NCBI GenBank assembly: GCA_020310875.1
Contig: CM035407.1
Coordinates: 64,812,158 to 64,876,157 of the forward strand
Direction of reading: 5' to 3'
DNA length: 64,000 bases
DNA from: Ceratopteris richardii
Taxonomy: Eukaryota; Streptophyta; Polypodiopsida; Polypodiales; Pteridaceae
Shown: positions 1 to 12,100 of the stretch, piece by piece
Numbering within the stretch: position 1 is the stretch's first letter
Layout of the letters: the number at the start of each line of letters is the position of its first letter
The notes under the pieces: generated by a model
The model's database searches: none
The model's input: only the letters and a program-made list of their open reading frames with translations
What the model was told of the DNA's origin: nothing
Made by a program: the position numbers and the translations under genes

Positions 1-209
1 TCGTTGATTAGCAACGCTCTATGCGATGGTCACCAGTAGCATCACATAAGTGATGCTATGCATTGCTTATATGATAATACTTCCCTTTTTTTTAAATAAA
101 AAAAGCCATCGTCTTTTATGCGATGCTCTGGCCAGTAAGCATCGCATAAGCGATGAAACCCACTTTTTTTCAATGGGGGTTGTCGCTACGCCCCCTATTT
201 CTAGTAGTG
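1..209. mobile_element. CACTA (En/Spm) transposon terminus, truncated by window start
   Basis: The block ends in TAGTAGTG at 209, the inverse of a CACTA terminus. The inward sequence (a GGGGGCGTAGCGAC-like stretch read on the other strand) matches the terminal inverted repeat of the complete CACTA element at 49402-62339. Like that element, it has short imperfect palindromes of the type ATCGCATAAGCGAT next to the end (for example about 145-156). The rest of the element lies outside the window. No coding sequence is seen. It is a relative rather than a copy: most CG-rich palindromes have become TG/CA-rich. Confidence 0.75.
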
Positions 210-1263
210 AGAGACTAAAACCCAAAAGTCACACATTTGTATTCACTTGTTTGAATACAAGTATCATGGAGCAAACTAGTGACATGTATCATGGAGCTAC
301 TATCATCTAAAGATCAGTGCACAGAGTGAGTTTGGAGCTGAAAGTTGAGCAACACAGTCTTTGAGGTGAACATCCTAACATGCACAACTACAAAATTTGT
401 TTACTCACTCATAGGGCATGAAACAGCACAAAATTAGTATTGTGAGTGGCGTATCGTGGGAGTAAGTAGAGATTTTGTAACCAAAGGCATGTAGGGGTGA
501 CAAGAAGAGCACAAGGGACCCACAAATATAAAAATTGCAAAATTTGGACTCCTAAAAGTCCAAATATCGTGATCGGTTGAGTTTGGTGTTGTGATACCAA
601 ATGCCCATGTGTCATGATACTTGGTAGGTATCATGTATCACTGTTACCTTATACTCCTCGTGTATCACAATACCTAGGTATTGTGTATCGTCGGTGTCGT
701 GAAGGGGCTCAGTTGGGTGGATCAGGCCAACTCTCGGTGTTCTGATGATGGCGCACATAGGGTGCTTCAAGCAAGCTCAGATGGTGGTATGGAGACTCAA
801 AAAGAAAATAAAAACTCAAGAAATTTGATCAGATCACTTACACAATTCATCATCATGAGTTAAATGAGATATGGCAATAAGTGTAGAGAGAATTGGAAGA
901 GAGGAGGTAGGGGAACATTGGAAATAGATTCATAATAATAAGTGTTCATACAATTGTAATGTAAATAATGAAAAATACATGTTACCAATTAAAAATTGAT
1001 CATAATGTTGCTTCATGAAGTTCACAAATACTTCATCATGTGTAGATCCACCTCCATCACCTAGATATGTATAGTTCTCCCCACCACTTCAAGCAAGTGT
1101 AGAGAAACTCCTTCCTCTAAGTAGATGAAGATAACCTCCTCCTTCTTCAATGATAATGCTCCTTCTTCCTTTCAATCCTCCAACTATGATCAAACTCCTC
1201 CAACGATAAGAAATCCTTCTTCATCCATGAGATGATATTCTCTCCAAGATGATGTCTTCAAAA
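210..1263 (+). mobile_element. gypsy A leader region (decayed), plus unassigned DNA
   Basis: No gene is seen. The part from about 400 to 700 resembles the leader of gypsy B (about 28490-28700): both have a CGGTTGAGTTT stretch followed by GTATC/GATAC motifs, so this is probably the leader of the older element, gypsy A. The copy here has far fewer and more mutated GTATCG motifs. From about 700 to 1263 I see only low-complexity and T/C-rich sequence and no match to other parts of the window. Confidence 0.45.
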
Positions 1264-3528
1264 TGACCCCCAGCTGGACGACATCTTTGTCCAATACGAA
1301 TCTTTTGGCCTCACCCTTATTGGAACAATGCTATCTTGGTTCCAACCTTTGGATCCCCAATTGTTTTGTAAATATTGAGCAATTCTTTCAAGAATTCATT
1401 GGTGAGTTCGACAAGAGGGGTATCAAGTACAACTCTTCTTTAATCCGTAGCTTCAAATAGACTCCTAATGAGTCTATAAAATCTATACCCAGATGATTCA
1501 ATCAATATGTAGATAGGTGTCCCATGACGGAGAGAACCTCTCAATAGAAGATGATATCTATGTTCTTAGAGGGCCTGACCGATGGGACATTAAGAACTTA
1601 GGTTTATGTGAAACGATTGTAGACATTAAGTGACTGTCTACAGGAATGCATAGACCTAGAAGACAGCCTAGCAGATGCCACAAGATCTGAAGGTATGACC
1701 AATAATGTGACCTTCCACACCAGCAATGTAGAAGAACTTGCTTATTTAGTGGCCAAGAAAATTAGGTGTCCAAGGACACAAAAGCTACTAGAATCCTCCC
1801 TTGAGGGTACCCAAGCTAAGATGATGTATGCATTTTGGTGGAGACCATCCATCTCATACTTGCATAAGAGGAGGACTAGTTCCCCCACAAACCTATCAAT
1901 ATAATAGGCAACTGGCCTAGGGACCCAATTTGTATTGTCAGATTGAACAAAAATAAACTAATAATGGCACTAAAAATTGTCTCTTCAATAGACCCTCTAC
2001 ACCACCATAGTATAGACCATATGGATATCCCCACCAGAGATCAAGGCAGAGAGGTTAATAGATATGGCCCATACCAAGGACCACCCATGGCACCAAGACC
2101 TTATGAATACACATGATACAATAAACCTCAACCTTTACTAGGGCAACGACTCCCACATCCTCAGAACATAGTACCTGTGAAGTATGCACAAACAAAGAAA
2201 ATCTTGAGAGAGCTATCACGCCCACCAACCCATTAACAAAATCAGATAGCCTTAATCAAGGGTGTGATCAAACCCAGAGAGACTACTACTCTTAGGACAC
2301 TAGTCTGTGGAATATGAATAGGCCTATGAGCAACATTATTATGGATATGAAGGTTACAAGAACTGATACAGACCTGAATATGCTAGCCTTATGTATAGAT
2401 CCAAGGGCCCTAGTTACAAGTAGGCTCGCAACAAGACCCCCTTGCACTGAGAGGATCATGTTATAGATTTGGTGGAGACCATTTCATTAGGGAGTGTACA
2501 CTGCCATATCACCCACCATCCCCATGTGTCTAGAAAGGATACTTCAATGATTGTGGCAAGGAACATTTATTTAGAGATTTCCCTAAGAACCCTAACAAAG
2601 TCTCACCCACTACACAAATCAATGTAATCGAGGTGATAGAATTCTCTGAAAGCAAAAAGGAATACATCGTTCCTCTAAAATTCATTACTAAGTCAAAAAC
2701 AAAGGAGATTTTGGAAAGAGATGTAACAAATAGTCCCAAGGTAGAGGAAGAGCTAGGTTCTTCACTTCAAATTGTAGAAGACTTTGAGGAGCCCGAAGAC
2801 ACTTAAAAAAACTCAAAGATGGAAGGCGAGGAGAGAAAAAAAAACAAGTGGATAAAAAAAGGACTTGAAGAGAAAGAAAAAGACAATGAAAGAGACTAAA
2901 CTTATAGAAGGTAATTCAACAAATAGGAAAGCAAATGTAGTGACGAGGAAACAAACAGAGGAGCAAGTAGGATCGATTCTAGCAGATCCTATGCATGAAG
3001 GCTTGAACATGTGGTTGAAAGCCTATTAGTATAATATAGAGACAGGACCTAGTCTAGAGAAACATTAAAAAGTCTATCCAAAAGAAGATCTTGAAAAAGA
3101 AAGACTTGAAATATAAAAAAAATTAGTTGAGATTACTCAGACCTTGCTAGAAAAGTCTATACCAACCCTCTCAAGGACTAGAATATCCGCAAAAAAATTC
3201 CAGGGATGTATGGAGACCTTCAATCCACGACCAAAGAAGAATGACCAAGCCAAGAAGTGTAAAGAAGAGTTAGGTTATGAAAATGATGAAAGAAACTCGA
3301 TAATTCCTAAAGTAGAGGCTAACCGGCCACATGACCTTTGGGCCAGATTCCAGGAAGATAGATGGAAGAAGAATGAAAATGAAATCCCTCCGTTTGAAGA
3401 GTTAGATGCCTCTAGGAATCAATCGATGATGGAAATAGAAGTGAACTATGAGGAACTATCTAACATGGACCACATTAGAGAGGAAGTGATGAGCTTGATG
3501 GTGCTTCCCAATTTACATAGGAGAATAT
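1264..3528 (+). pseudogene. gypsy A gag relic (Ty3/gypsy)
   Basis: Broken reading frames here match the gag of gypsy B (30554-33182) in the same order. A Retrotrans_gag-type block comes first (IEQFFQEFIGEFDKRGIKYN near 1376-1435). Then come a proline/tyrosine-rich linker, CCHC-like stretches (about 2458-2580) and a charged lysine/glutamate-rich tail (2810-3540). Stop codons and indels are frequent, so it cannot encode a working protein. The relic stops abruptly at 3528, where the LTR of copia 3 begins. It resumes at 23615 with the next part of the same element. Similarity to gypsy B is clear at both DNA and protein level. Confidence 0.8.
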
Positions 3529-3945
3529 TGTGGGTGCAATTACTCCAAGACTAAATGCTCAATCACTTATCCTAAAGTTCATATATTCATTCATGTATTA
3601 GCACATGAATGATCCCTTGTAAAAGATTGACTTTTACTCCTTGTAAAAGTGCATATGTGGAAACACTTCCAATCACGAGTTCATAGGAGATTCTTTCCAC
3701 AAATAATTTGGTGAGGCTTTATGGAAAATTAAGTCCTAAAACTTTGGAACAATTTTAGGTAAATATTAAAATTCAAACTTGAATCTTGGCTCCAACAAAA
3801 AGGCTATAAAATTGGACTATCAAGTCACGTGGATATGTAGCCAGAAGAGGATGATATAGCAGAGATTTCAAAGGGATTTGTGTCGCATATTGAGCTCACA
3901 TTATAGCTCATCTATTGACCTCACATTGTGCAATCATTCTGAAGG
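3529..3945 (+). repeat. copia 3 5' LTR, 3'-truncated
   Basis: It starts TGTGGGTGCAATTACTCC and matches the first 400 or so bases of the copia 3 3' LTR (22548-23614), which starts TGTTGATGCAGTTACTCC. Similarity stops at about 3945, just after GCAATCATT. The five bases before it (AATAT, 3524-3528) pair with AATAC (23615-23619) after the 3' LTR as a target-site duplication with one mismatch. The remaining 650 or so bases of the LTR, and the element's gag and protease, are missing and replaced by element X. Confidence 0.8.
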
Positions 3946-4141
3946 GTTTTGGTGTACAAAACAAGAGGGGGAAGGAGAAGATGGAGGGAGAGAGAGGAGA
4001 GAAGAGACGCGCGGACAGATGCGTGGGAGCCTTGAAACCCACATAATGATCTCTCTTGAGGCAATGCTATATATATGATGTATATCTATGAATATGGGGG
4101 TAAGGTCACATGACCCTTACATCCCCAACAATCTCCCACTT
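3946..4141 (-). repeat. Putative truncated LTR and polypurine tract of copia X
   Basis: Read on the - strand, AAGTGGGAGAT (4131-4141) looks like a polypurine tract, followed at 4130 by TGTTGGGGATGTAAGGG, a typical LTR start. Only about 185 bases of the LTR remain before copia 3 sequence takes over at 3945. I could not align this piece with the candidate 5' LTR of X at 15723-17127, so they may come from different elements. Confidence 0.4.
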
Positions 4142-4237
4142 AAGGGTCAATGTGACCATAAGTGGAAACACATACAAAGAATGATGTAGGAGTATACAAT
4201 AATGTACAGGAAGAGTCCGAATCTCAACCCATACAGG

Positions 4238-5583
4238 TCAGCCTACACCAATTACCTCGAACAAGGTGTATCCATGCACCTCAAACTGCTCTAGACTCAT
4301 ATTGACAAGAGTCGAGCTCACATCTGACTGATGCAAGAACTGATGAAGTTCTTGCAAAGCTCCCAATCGCTCTATGCCTATGCCAATCGTCAAATAACTG
4401 ACAACTCCAAGTGCAAATGGTCCAATAGCAATTGCAATATCTGGTCTCGAGCATAACAACTCGTACATCAGACTCCCGAATGCTGATGAAACATGTGCTA
4501 TCCTGGCTAACCTAAGCATGTCAGCCATGCCTGTATCCAAGGCATCCAAAGCACCATCATCAAGACTAACATGTCTTGATATATCTATGTCAACATCTGG
4601 CATGAGTGAATCCAAGAATGACTGCATAACTGCTGACTCCTCAACATCTAAATTAGCCATGCTCGCAACCAAGGATGTATCTAGCTGTGCATCTTGAGAG
4701 CTAATATGCTCTACCATACACTGTGTACCATGAGAGCAATCCTGCTCTACCACACCAAGTGTATGATCATGCTTCACATGAGCTAACTGCACAACATCAA
4801 CACCAAGGTCAAACTGATGATCACACTCTAATTGAGTATCATCATAATGCTCTACATCAGCATCCATATCATGCTCTAAAGCATCCAAATGATCATCCAA
4901 ATATGCTCCATGTGAGCATCTATATGATCAATGAAATCATGCTCTATATAAGCATCACGAGCATCCAAAACATGCTCTACATGTGCATCTATCTGAGCAT
5001 CTGAATCTTGCCATACATGTGCATCATGAATGTCAATAGAACTATGTGTAGGTAGACAAAATGAGACATGACGAGTCTCACATCGCACATAAGGCTGAAC
5101 TCCCACTGAGACGAGACTGTCTCTCACATGAAGTACCTGTAGTGGATACATGTACCCAATCCTAGCACCTCTAACAAGCATAAGCTGTCCCAACTGCAAC
5201 TGAAAATGATGATCACCAAGGAATGCATAACATGTGCTCTCTTGTAACTCGCTAACTAAAATCAAGCTCATAGGGAATGAAGGCACATAGCGTGCATATC
5301 TGAGTATAAGTGATGCTCCACTAGGTAGCATAAGGCATACATCTCCTACACCATCAATGTCATATGTCGTACCATCACACAAGTGCACACATCCATGACT
5401 CTCACATGAGAATCGATAAAACCACTCGCGATGTAGAGTAACATGAAAGGCAGCTAATGCATCAAGCAACCAAGCCATATGTGTGCTATCCAATGAACAA
5501 GAGGAATCATGAGATGAACCATAGGAGAAAGTGATATCACCATCACTAGCATAATCAACTGCCATAGAATCTCCTGAAACCAC
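4238..5583 (-). pseudogene. copia X protease and RT-end relic with an Asp/His-rich linker
   Basis: On the - strand the first part (from about 5500 down) is a copia protease region. HMAWLLDALAAFHVTLHREW corresponds to the usual W-DSGAS-HVT-REW stretch, with the catalytic DSG changed to DAL. It is followed by a gag-pre-integrase-like V-Y-LPSG-RYVPSF-LISV pattern. The part ending near 4240 contains AFGSLMYELLCSRPDIAIAI, the conserved end of the copia reverse transcriptase. Integrase and most of the RT are absent. In their place is a low-complexity segment of about 100-180 residues rich in D, H, E, A and L. One frameshift near 4890 joins two open frames. It is probably a deletion derivative. The acidic/histidine tract is unusual, and I assign no function to it. 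Confidence 0.6.
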
Positions 5584-5632
5584 TACCTGATCTGCATCAC
5601 ATGCATATCTCTGACGTCGTCATCACATCTGC

Positions 5633-6001
5633 CTGAAGCAATGTTTTTGAATATGGCCCTCACGACCACAATGCCAACATCGAAGCTGTCAATGTGATCT
5701 ATGTCTCACATGAGTTATCTGACTCCCAAACATCTCATGTAGTCTTTGCCATAATGCACTACTTGTCTCCTCATACATAACAGACTCATATATAGAATCC
5801 ACAAGTTGTAATGGAGCTGGCCAATGCATCCATATCCATCCATACATGGTCGAGCATGTCACCAGGCCTCTGTGCACCTCTATGCACATACATGTGTAAC
5901 CGTGCACGAACCAATGTATGCCACATCTGAGTTTTCCATCTCGAAAAGTCAGTGCCATAAAATCGAGAAGACACCATGCTGGCAATCCAAGAGACTAGCA
6001 A
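5633..6001 (-). pseudogene. copia X gag relic with CCHC zinc knuckle
   Basis: The reverse strand encodes a short copia gag (UBN2-like) pattern, FYGTDFSRWKTQMW followed by ALWQRLHEMFG, with a frameshift near 5820. A CCHC knuckle, CWHCGREGHIQKHC, lies at about 5638-5679, followed at once by two stop codons. Its protease relic lies directly downstream on the same strand (4238-5583). The domain order (gag, knuckle, protease) is normal for copia. Stops and the frameshift make it non-functional. Confidence 0.65.
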
Positions 6002-7726
6002 TGTAACAAGAGACTAGAAACAATACTCTATTCTCAATAGGATCACACCTGCATATCCATATGTAGAGAAGAAACCATGTGAACCATCTGTCACATAACC
6101 ATGCATCTACTATGCATATAAAACCATGAGCATAAGCCTGCTCACCAAGTCTCCAAAGTGACCAAGTAGATGTGAAAGAATCCTGGGAAAAATTCGACAG
6201 AGTATCTCCTGTAAACTGAGCAATCAAACAAGATAACCAATAACAAAAGAACAATGAGTAATTTGTCACCGCCTGTCACTGATCCAATCAAAGATAATGG
6301 AAAATACACATGCCAAAAATTGATGGCAATACACACCAATATAATGGTGATATACCTCCCACTCAAGAATAAATCCTGCAAGATGGTCCAACCTGTCATG
6401 AATAACCTGTGACCAAGTCCAAATGAATGGAGATAAACAATGATCCAAAGCTATCTCACAAGCATAAAGGATCTACTAGATTATTGATCTAGCATAAAAG
6501 GTGACAAAATTTTGGCAGCATCTACTCTATAAAATGGACTCTAAACCAAATAAACCATGTAGGAATCACCATCCACATATGCCAAGAATCACATTGGAAA
6601 ATACATATCAATCAATGACCAAATGCTAATAACGGTGATAAACGAATGTGTAACTGAGGCTCCAATCTCAATCATGTACCGGCAAAGAAAACAAAGATAC
6701 AAGTACCAACCAAGATCCACAATCAACTCTCAGAGAATTGTGTGCAATCGGTAACTAAATCCATAACCAAGTAGCATAAGCAAGATATAAACCACAATGC
6801 CACTATACATCCATGATTGACCTTATGATGACATAAACCTCGAAAAAGAAGGTATACCACAATGTCATCTCACATACCAAACACGTGACAAGATCATGCT
6901 CTACTCTCATATGGAGGAGCTACCACAATGATCATACATGGATAATGCCCTCAAGCTCTAACACACACTAAAAATATTTCTCAAAGAAGTTCCAAACCAA
7001 AATGAAACCCCAAAAGTAACTAGGGTTCTTTGGGCAAAAATGTGCTGCTCTGTGTTTTGCTCAATGATCTCTCCTGTGTAGAATCTGTTCTCATCAAACC
7101 TTCATGACTGAATGTTTGATTTATTTACCTAAATGTCTCCAAGTGTCCATGCTTCACATAAAGTTGTAAAACTTTTCTTCAAACAAATCCTTCCCAAGAA
7201 TCTGCAACTCCTACTTGAAACATAAGTGGACAAACTTCTCACCTTGAGAACTCCAAAAGCTGCAAGTTGATACTTCATCTTTTCATATTCTACCCGGGTG
7301 AAATGTGACAGTACCTACTTGACTTTCTTCTGGCTAACTCCACTTCTCAATCAAGTGATAGGATATGATGGAACACCTTTTTGAATACAAACATGTATCC
7401 CAAAGTCTAGACAATCATAGAAAGTAGATTCTTCAACTGACTTGTACAACAACAAAACTGAATTTTCTGAAGTTCCTGAAAATACTGAATATGAGGTAAC
7501 CTTTTCCAAACATAAAACCTCAACCCAAGTCTTCAACATTTTCTACAAAAAACTCTTTTTACCTCAAGAGTTTAGATAAAGAAGAAATATACTTCTCTGC
7601 AACTTGTCATATACCAAGTAGCTCTATATTGACACTCCAAGAATTCTTTGAGGGAACATATAAGCTACCTGCTTAAAAGCTTCAACTAAAACATAACTCA
7701 TACATATATGAGTCAAAAGTTATATC
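6002..7726 (-). mobile_element. copia X leader, proximal part (no gene seen)
   Basis: About 1.7 kb without a supportable reading frame. Its position between the X gag and the copia 2 insertion, together with the continuation at 14543, makes it the untranslated leader of X by inference. Short A/C-rich stretches are present, but I see no repeats, RNA genes or conserved domains. Confidence 0.4.
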
Positions 7727-8998
7727 TGTGAAGAGATGGATAAGTATGTGTTTGAAGATGAAGAGGTGTTACAAAATCCTTGATCTACACCAGCCAAATG
7801 AACTCCAGGAGTAGATGGTGGGCCCTTTTAGCTTGCCAATGGATGTATTAGACACCCTATGTACCTTGGAAGATCACTCTCAAAAAGATAGATCAAAACA
7901 GATAAGTTGGAGTTAGCTCAGAGGTGAAAACTTGCTATTCTTGGTTCATACACCTGTCCAGTGTTTTACATAATTCTCTGAGCACAGCAGCAATTAGCTT
8001 AATTCCTCTTGGGGAAGTCTATGTAGCTTAAAGAGCTAACTTTTAAGAGTAAACTCATCAAAAATAACAAAGCACACACTGAGAATGAGTTTTAACAACT
8101 GATGACATCATCCCGATTTTCACGGGCTGCTATAGAAATAGACCAGTGAGCAGAAAAATCACCATAACTCAAAATGTAGAAATCCAATGATTATGAAAAT
8201 TTGTATGGTTATACTAGACAGTAAGCTGAATCCAACAAGGTTTAAATCACTGAATTTGGATAAGTAACCACTGAGAAACACCTCTGACAAGATGAGTGAA
8301 AAAGTTGGGTACCTGACAGAGAGGTGAAGATGAACAGACCCTATTGACTTCAAATGAACATAACTGAAGATTGCAACATCCAAATGCCATGAAAATTTAT
8401 GAGCATATAGTAGACTTATAGAGCTAACTTTACCAAGTTAAATCACTGAAAATGATGCACCAAGCCCAGAGAAAACATCTCTGCAAGCTGACTGAGAAAA
8501 CTGAGAGTAATGGCAGTGAGTAGTACACTTCACAAGAACATGGAAAGATGAACTCAAATAATCATGAAAATGAAAGTATATTGCTTGTACAATACAATGA
8601 CTTACTGATACATATGTGTGCCTTGTAATCACACCTTGATATGGCATAAAGCTCAGCTCTTGGAGGTCTTCACATAGGTCTCTCTAACCACGACTAAAAC
8701 TGCCATCTATTTATAGTTGAGTTTGGGAGGCTAACTTCCCTCAATCACTCTCCAATCAATCAATGATTGATTTGATTCTCTACCTACCACAAATCACGAA
8801 TTCGTGGCTCCTCTTTCCATTCTTGATCATGTGGACTCAACCACTTAAGATTCTCTTACTTTTACATTAAGTAAACTCTTCAAAAGTTACAAGAGGTAGT
8901 TCACAAGTGAACTTTACATAGTCTTCTTTTTAAAGCTTCTTCTAAGACTTTGTGAGACTCAAGCCAATACTTAGGCTTGTCATAGACTTGCTCCAACA
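7727..8998 (-). repeat. copia 2 3' LTR
   Basis: In the element's own orientation this is the downstream LTR. It ends TGCTCCAACA at 8998 in + coordinates, right next to the polypurine tract. It pairs with 13266-14537 at the same length and nearly the same sequence. Differences include T/G near 8026, C/T near 8096 and C/T near 8466. Confidence 0.95.
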
Positions 8999-9013
8999 GC
9001 TCCCCCTCAAGCC
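8999..9013 (-). other. Polypurine tract of copia 2
   Basis: Read on the - strand this is TTGAGGGGGAGC immediately before the LTR start TGTTGG. That is the expected priming site for plus-strand DNA synthesis in copia elements. Confidence 0.8.
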
Positions 9014-9174
9014 AAGTATGCTTGAGGTCTTGAATCTTCCAAGATTACCTGCAAACCAATCATAGCCTTGAATTTGCAAAGCTTTGTACCATCCAATGCT
9101 TTGGTTAGAATATCTGCACATTGTTGATGAGTGGACACATATGATATTTGAATCTCTTTGCTTAGAACCTTTTC

Positions 9175-12100
9175 TCATACATAGTGATAATGAACTTCAA
9201 TATGTTTAGTCCTTGCATGAAAAATAGGATTAGCAGCCAAGTGAATAGAACTCATATTGTCACCAAAAATAGTTGGAGTTCCAAACTCCAATCCAAGATC
9301 TTTGAATAATGTCTTCATCCACATAGCTTCTTGTGTAGCTATGGCAAGACCTCTATATTCAGCTTCAGTAGAAGAGAGAGCAACTGTGGGTTGCTTCTTG
9401 GATGACCATGAAATAAGCTTTGAACCTGCAAAGGTAAGATAACCTGAAGTGCTCCTTCTATCTTCCTTGGAGCCAGCCCAATCTGCATCAGAAAATAGCT
9501 TCAAACCTAAATCAGATACATAAGGATAATAAAGTCCTTCATTTATGGTTCCTTTGAGATACTTGAGAATCCTTTTGGCAGCATCCATATGTGGTTTCCT
9601 TGGTGTGTGCATAAATTGGCTTAGCACACTCACACTGTAACATATATCTACTCTTGTCAATGTGGCATAGTTGAGACTACCCACTAGACTTTGATATGAT
9701 GTGATGTCCTCTATGAGTTCACCTTCATGTGAGCTCAATTTGTGATTGACCTCCATTGGAGTACCTGCAATCTTACAATCTTGCATCTTGAATTTTGCCA
9801 ACATGTCCTTAATGTACTTCCTTTGAGTGAGAAACAAACCATGATCTTTGTAGACAACTTCCAAACCTAGGAAGTAGGTAAGTGAACCCAAATCACTTAT
9901 CTTGAACTCTTCTCTCATCTGATCTTTGATCTTCTTCATACCATCTGCATCATTTCCTGTCAATATAATATCATCTACATATACACATAGATAGATGACC
10001 TTAGAATTACTCTTTTTAATAAAGAGTGAAGGATCTGCCTTGCTTGGTTGAAAGCCTTTGTCCTGCAAGAATGAAACAAGCCTGAAATTCCAAGCTCTTG
10101 GAGCTTGCTTGAGACCATACAATGCTTTGTTAAGTTTACACACATAATGAGGATAAACTTGATTCTCAAAACCAGGTGGTTGTGCCATATATACCTCTTC
10201 TGTTATCCAACCATTCAAGAATGCATTCTTTACATCTAGTTGAAGTATCTTCCAATTCTTGGAAGAGGCAATACTAAGCAAAACCCTAATAGTAGGCATC
10301 TTTGCCACAGGAGAGAAGGTCTCCTCATAATCAATTCCCTGAGTTTGTGCAAAGCCTTTTGCTACAAGCCTTGCCTTATACCTGTTAATGGAACCATCAG
10401 AATTCTTCTTGAGTTTATAGACCCATCTTGAGCCTATTACCTTCATGGATGAAGTCTTGGGCACCAAATCCCAAGTGTTGTTTTCCTCAAGTGCTTCAAT
10501 CTCTTCCTTCATTGCATGCTTCCATTCTATTTTTTCTTTGGCCTCTTCAAATGATGATGGCTCCTCTTGGTTTATGTCCTGTGCTATGTAGATAGAATGT
10601 TTAGTTACTAATGAGGTGTCAAACCCATACCTTTCTGGTTTTTTCTTTTCCCTCATAGATCTTCTTAGGCCATGATGTGATGATTCTGCTTCATGTCCAA
10701 GTTCCTGCAATTTTGCTTTACCTTTAGACTTCCATGCTTTGATCTTTTCCATGTGAGATTCTTCATCATCCTCTGAGGTGTCTTGTTCTTCAATCTTTGA
10801 TTGTTCTCTACCAAGCTTTGGAAAATCTTCTTCAAGATCATATGGTAAATTGATCTTCCTGCATGAATCTTCATACCATGAATTGTTCTCATCAAAAACT
10901 ACATCTCTGCTTACCAAGAATCCTTTGTTGGTAGTGTTGTATAACCTGTAGCCCTTTTGATTGTTGTCATATCCAATAAATACACACCTTTCTGCCTTTG
11001 GATCCATCTTGCCTCTAACCTGTGAAGGAACATGAGCAAAAGCAATACATCCAAAAATTTTACAATGATCTAAGCTTGGTCTTCTTCCATTCCAAGCCTC
11101 ATATGGAGTCATCCCATCAAGGGATTTTGAAGGCAACCTGTTAATCAAGTAAGTGGCTGTAGATACAGCCTCAGCCCATAAGTAATTAGGTAAATGCTTT
11201 TCATTTAACATAGACCTTGCAGCTTCAACAATTGTCCTATTCCTCCTTTCTGCCACTCCATTTTGCTCAGGAGTGTACCTTGTAGTTACCTCTCTTTTGA
11301 TTCCTCTTTCTTGAAGAAAAGAATCAAAATCATGGGAGAAGTATTCTCCCCCTCCATCTGACCTTAGCCTTTTTAGTGATTTACCTGTTTGATTCTCCAC
11401 AAGAGCCAAATATCTTTTGAAACATGAAAAAACTTCATCTTTGTGTTTCATAAAGAATAGGATAGTCCATCTGCTGCAATCATCAATAAAGGAAACATAA
11501 TACCTTGATCCAGATATTGAAGCTTCCTTGCTAGGTCCCCATACATCTGTATGAACCAACTCCAAGAGATCTCCATGCATATAACCTTTCTTCATGAATG
11601 GTAACCTGTGAGACTTTCCAAATTGACATGCACTGCACTTATAAATCATATGTTGTTTTGACAAATTAGGAAGTCCAAGTACACTTTGGTCCCTGCAGAT
11701 TTGCTTTAATGACCTTTCACCAATATGTGCTAACCTTTTGTGCCATACTTCCAATTCTGTGAGTGTCTGACTACCATAATTAAAGAGAGCAATGTTTCTA
11801 GTGTCCTGTAATTCAAATGTGAACAATCTACCTGTCTTTTCACCTTTTGCAATTCTTCTGAATCCTTGACTTGGATCTTCAACAAATGCTCCTGCTTTTG
11901 TGAACCTGACTTGCAACCCTTTCTCTACTATCTGCCCAACACTTATCAAATTCTTTGTAATGGTAGGAACATAGAGTACCTTACTGAGTAGGTTGATGTT
12001 TCCATCAGGTGCTTTGACATTGCCTATTTTCTCCACAGGATGTTTTGTATCATCTCCTGTTTGTACCTCATGCTTATTCCTTGGATCTTCTAAATCTGAT

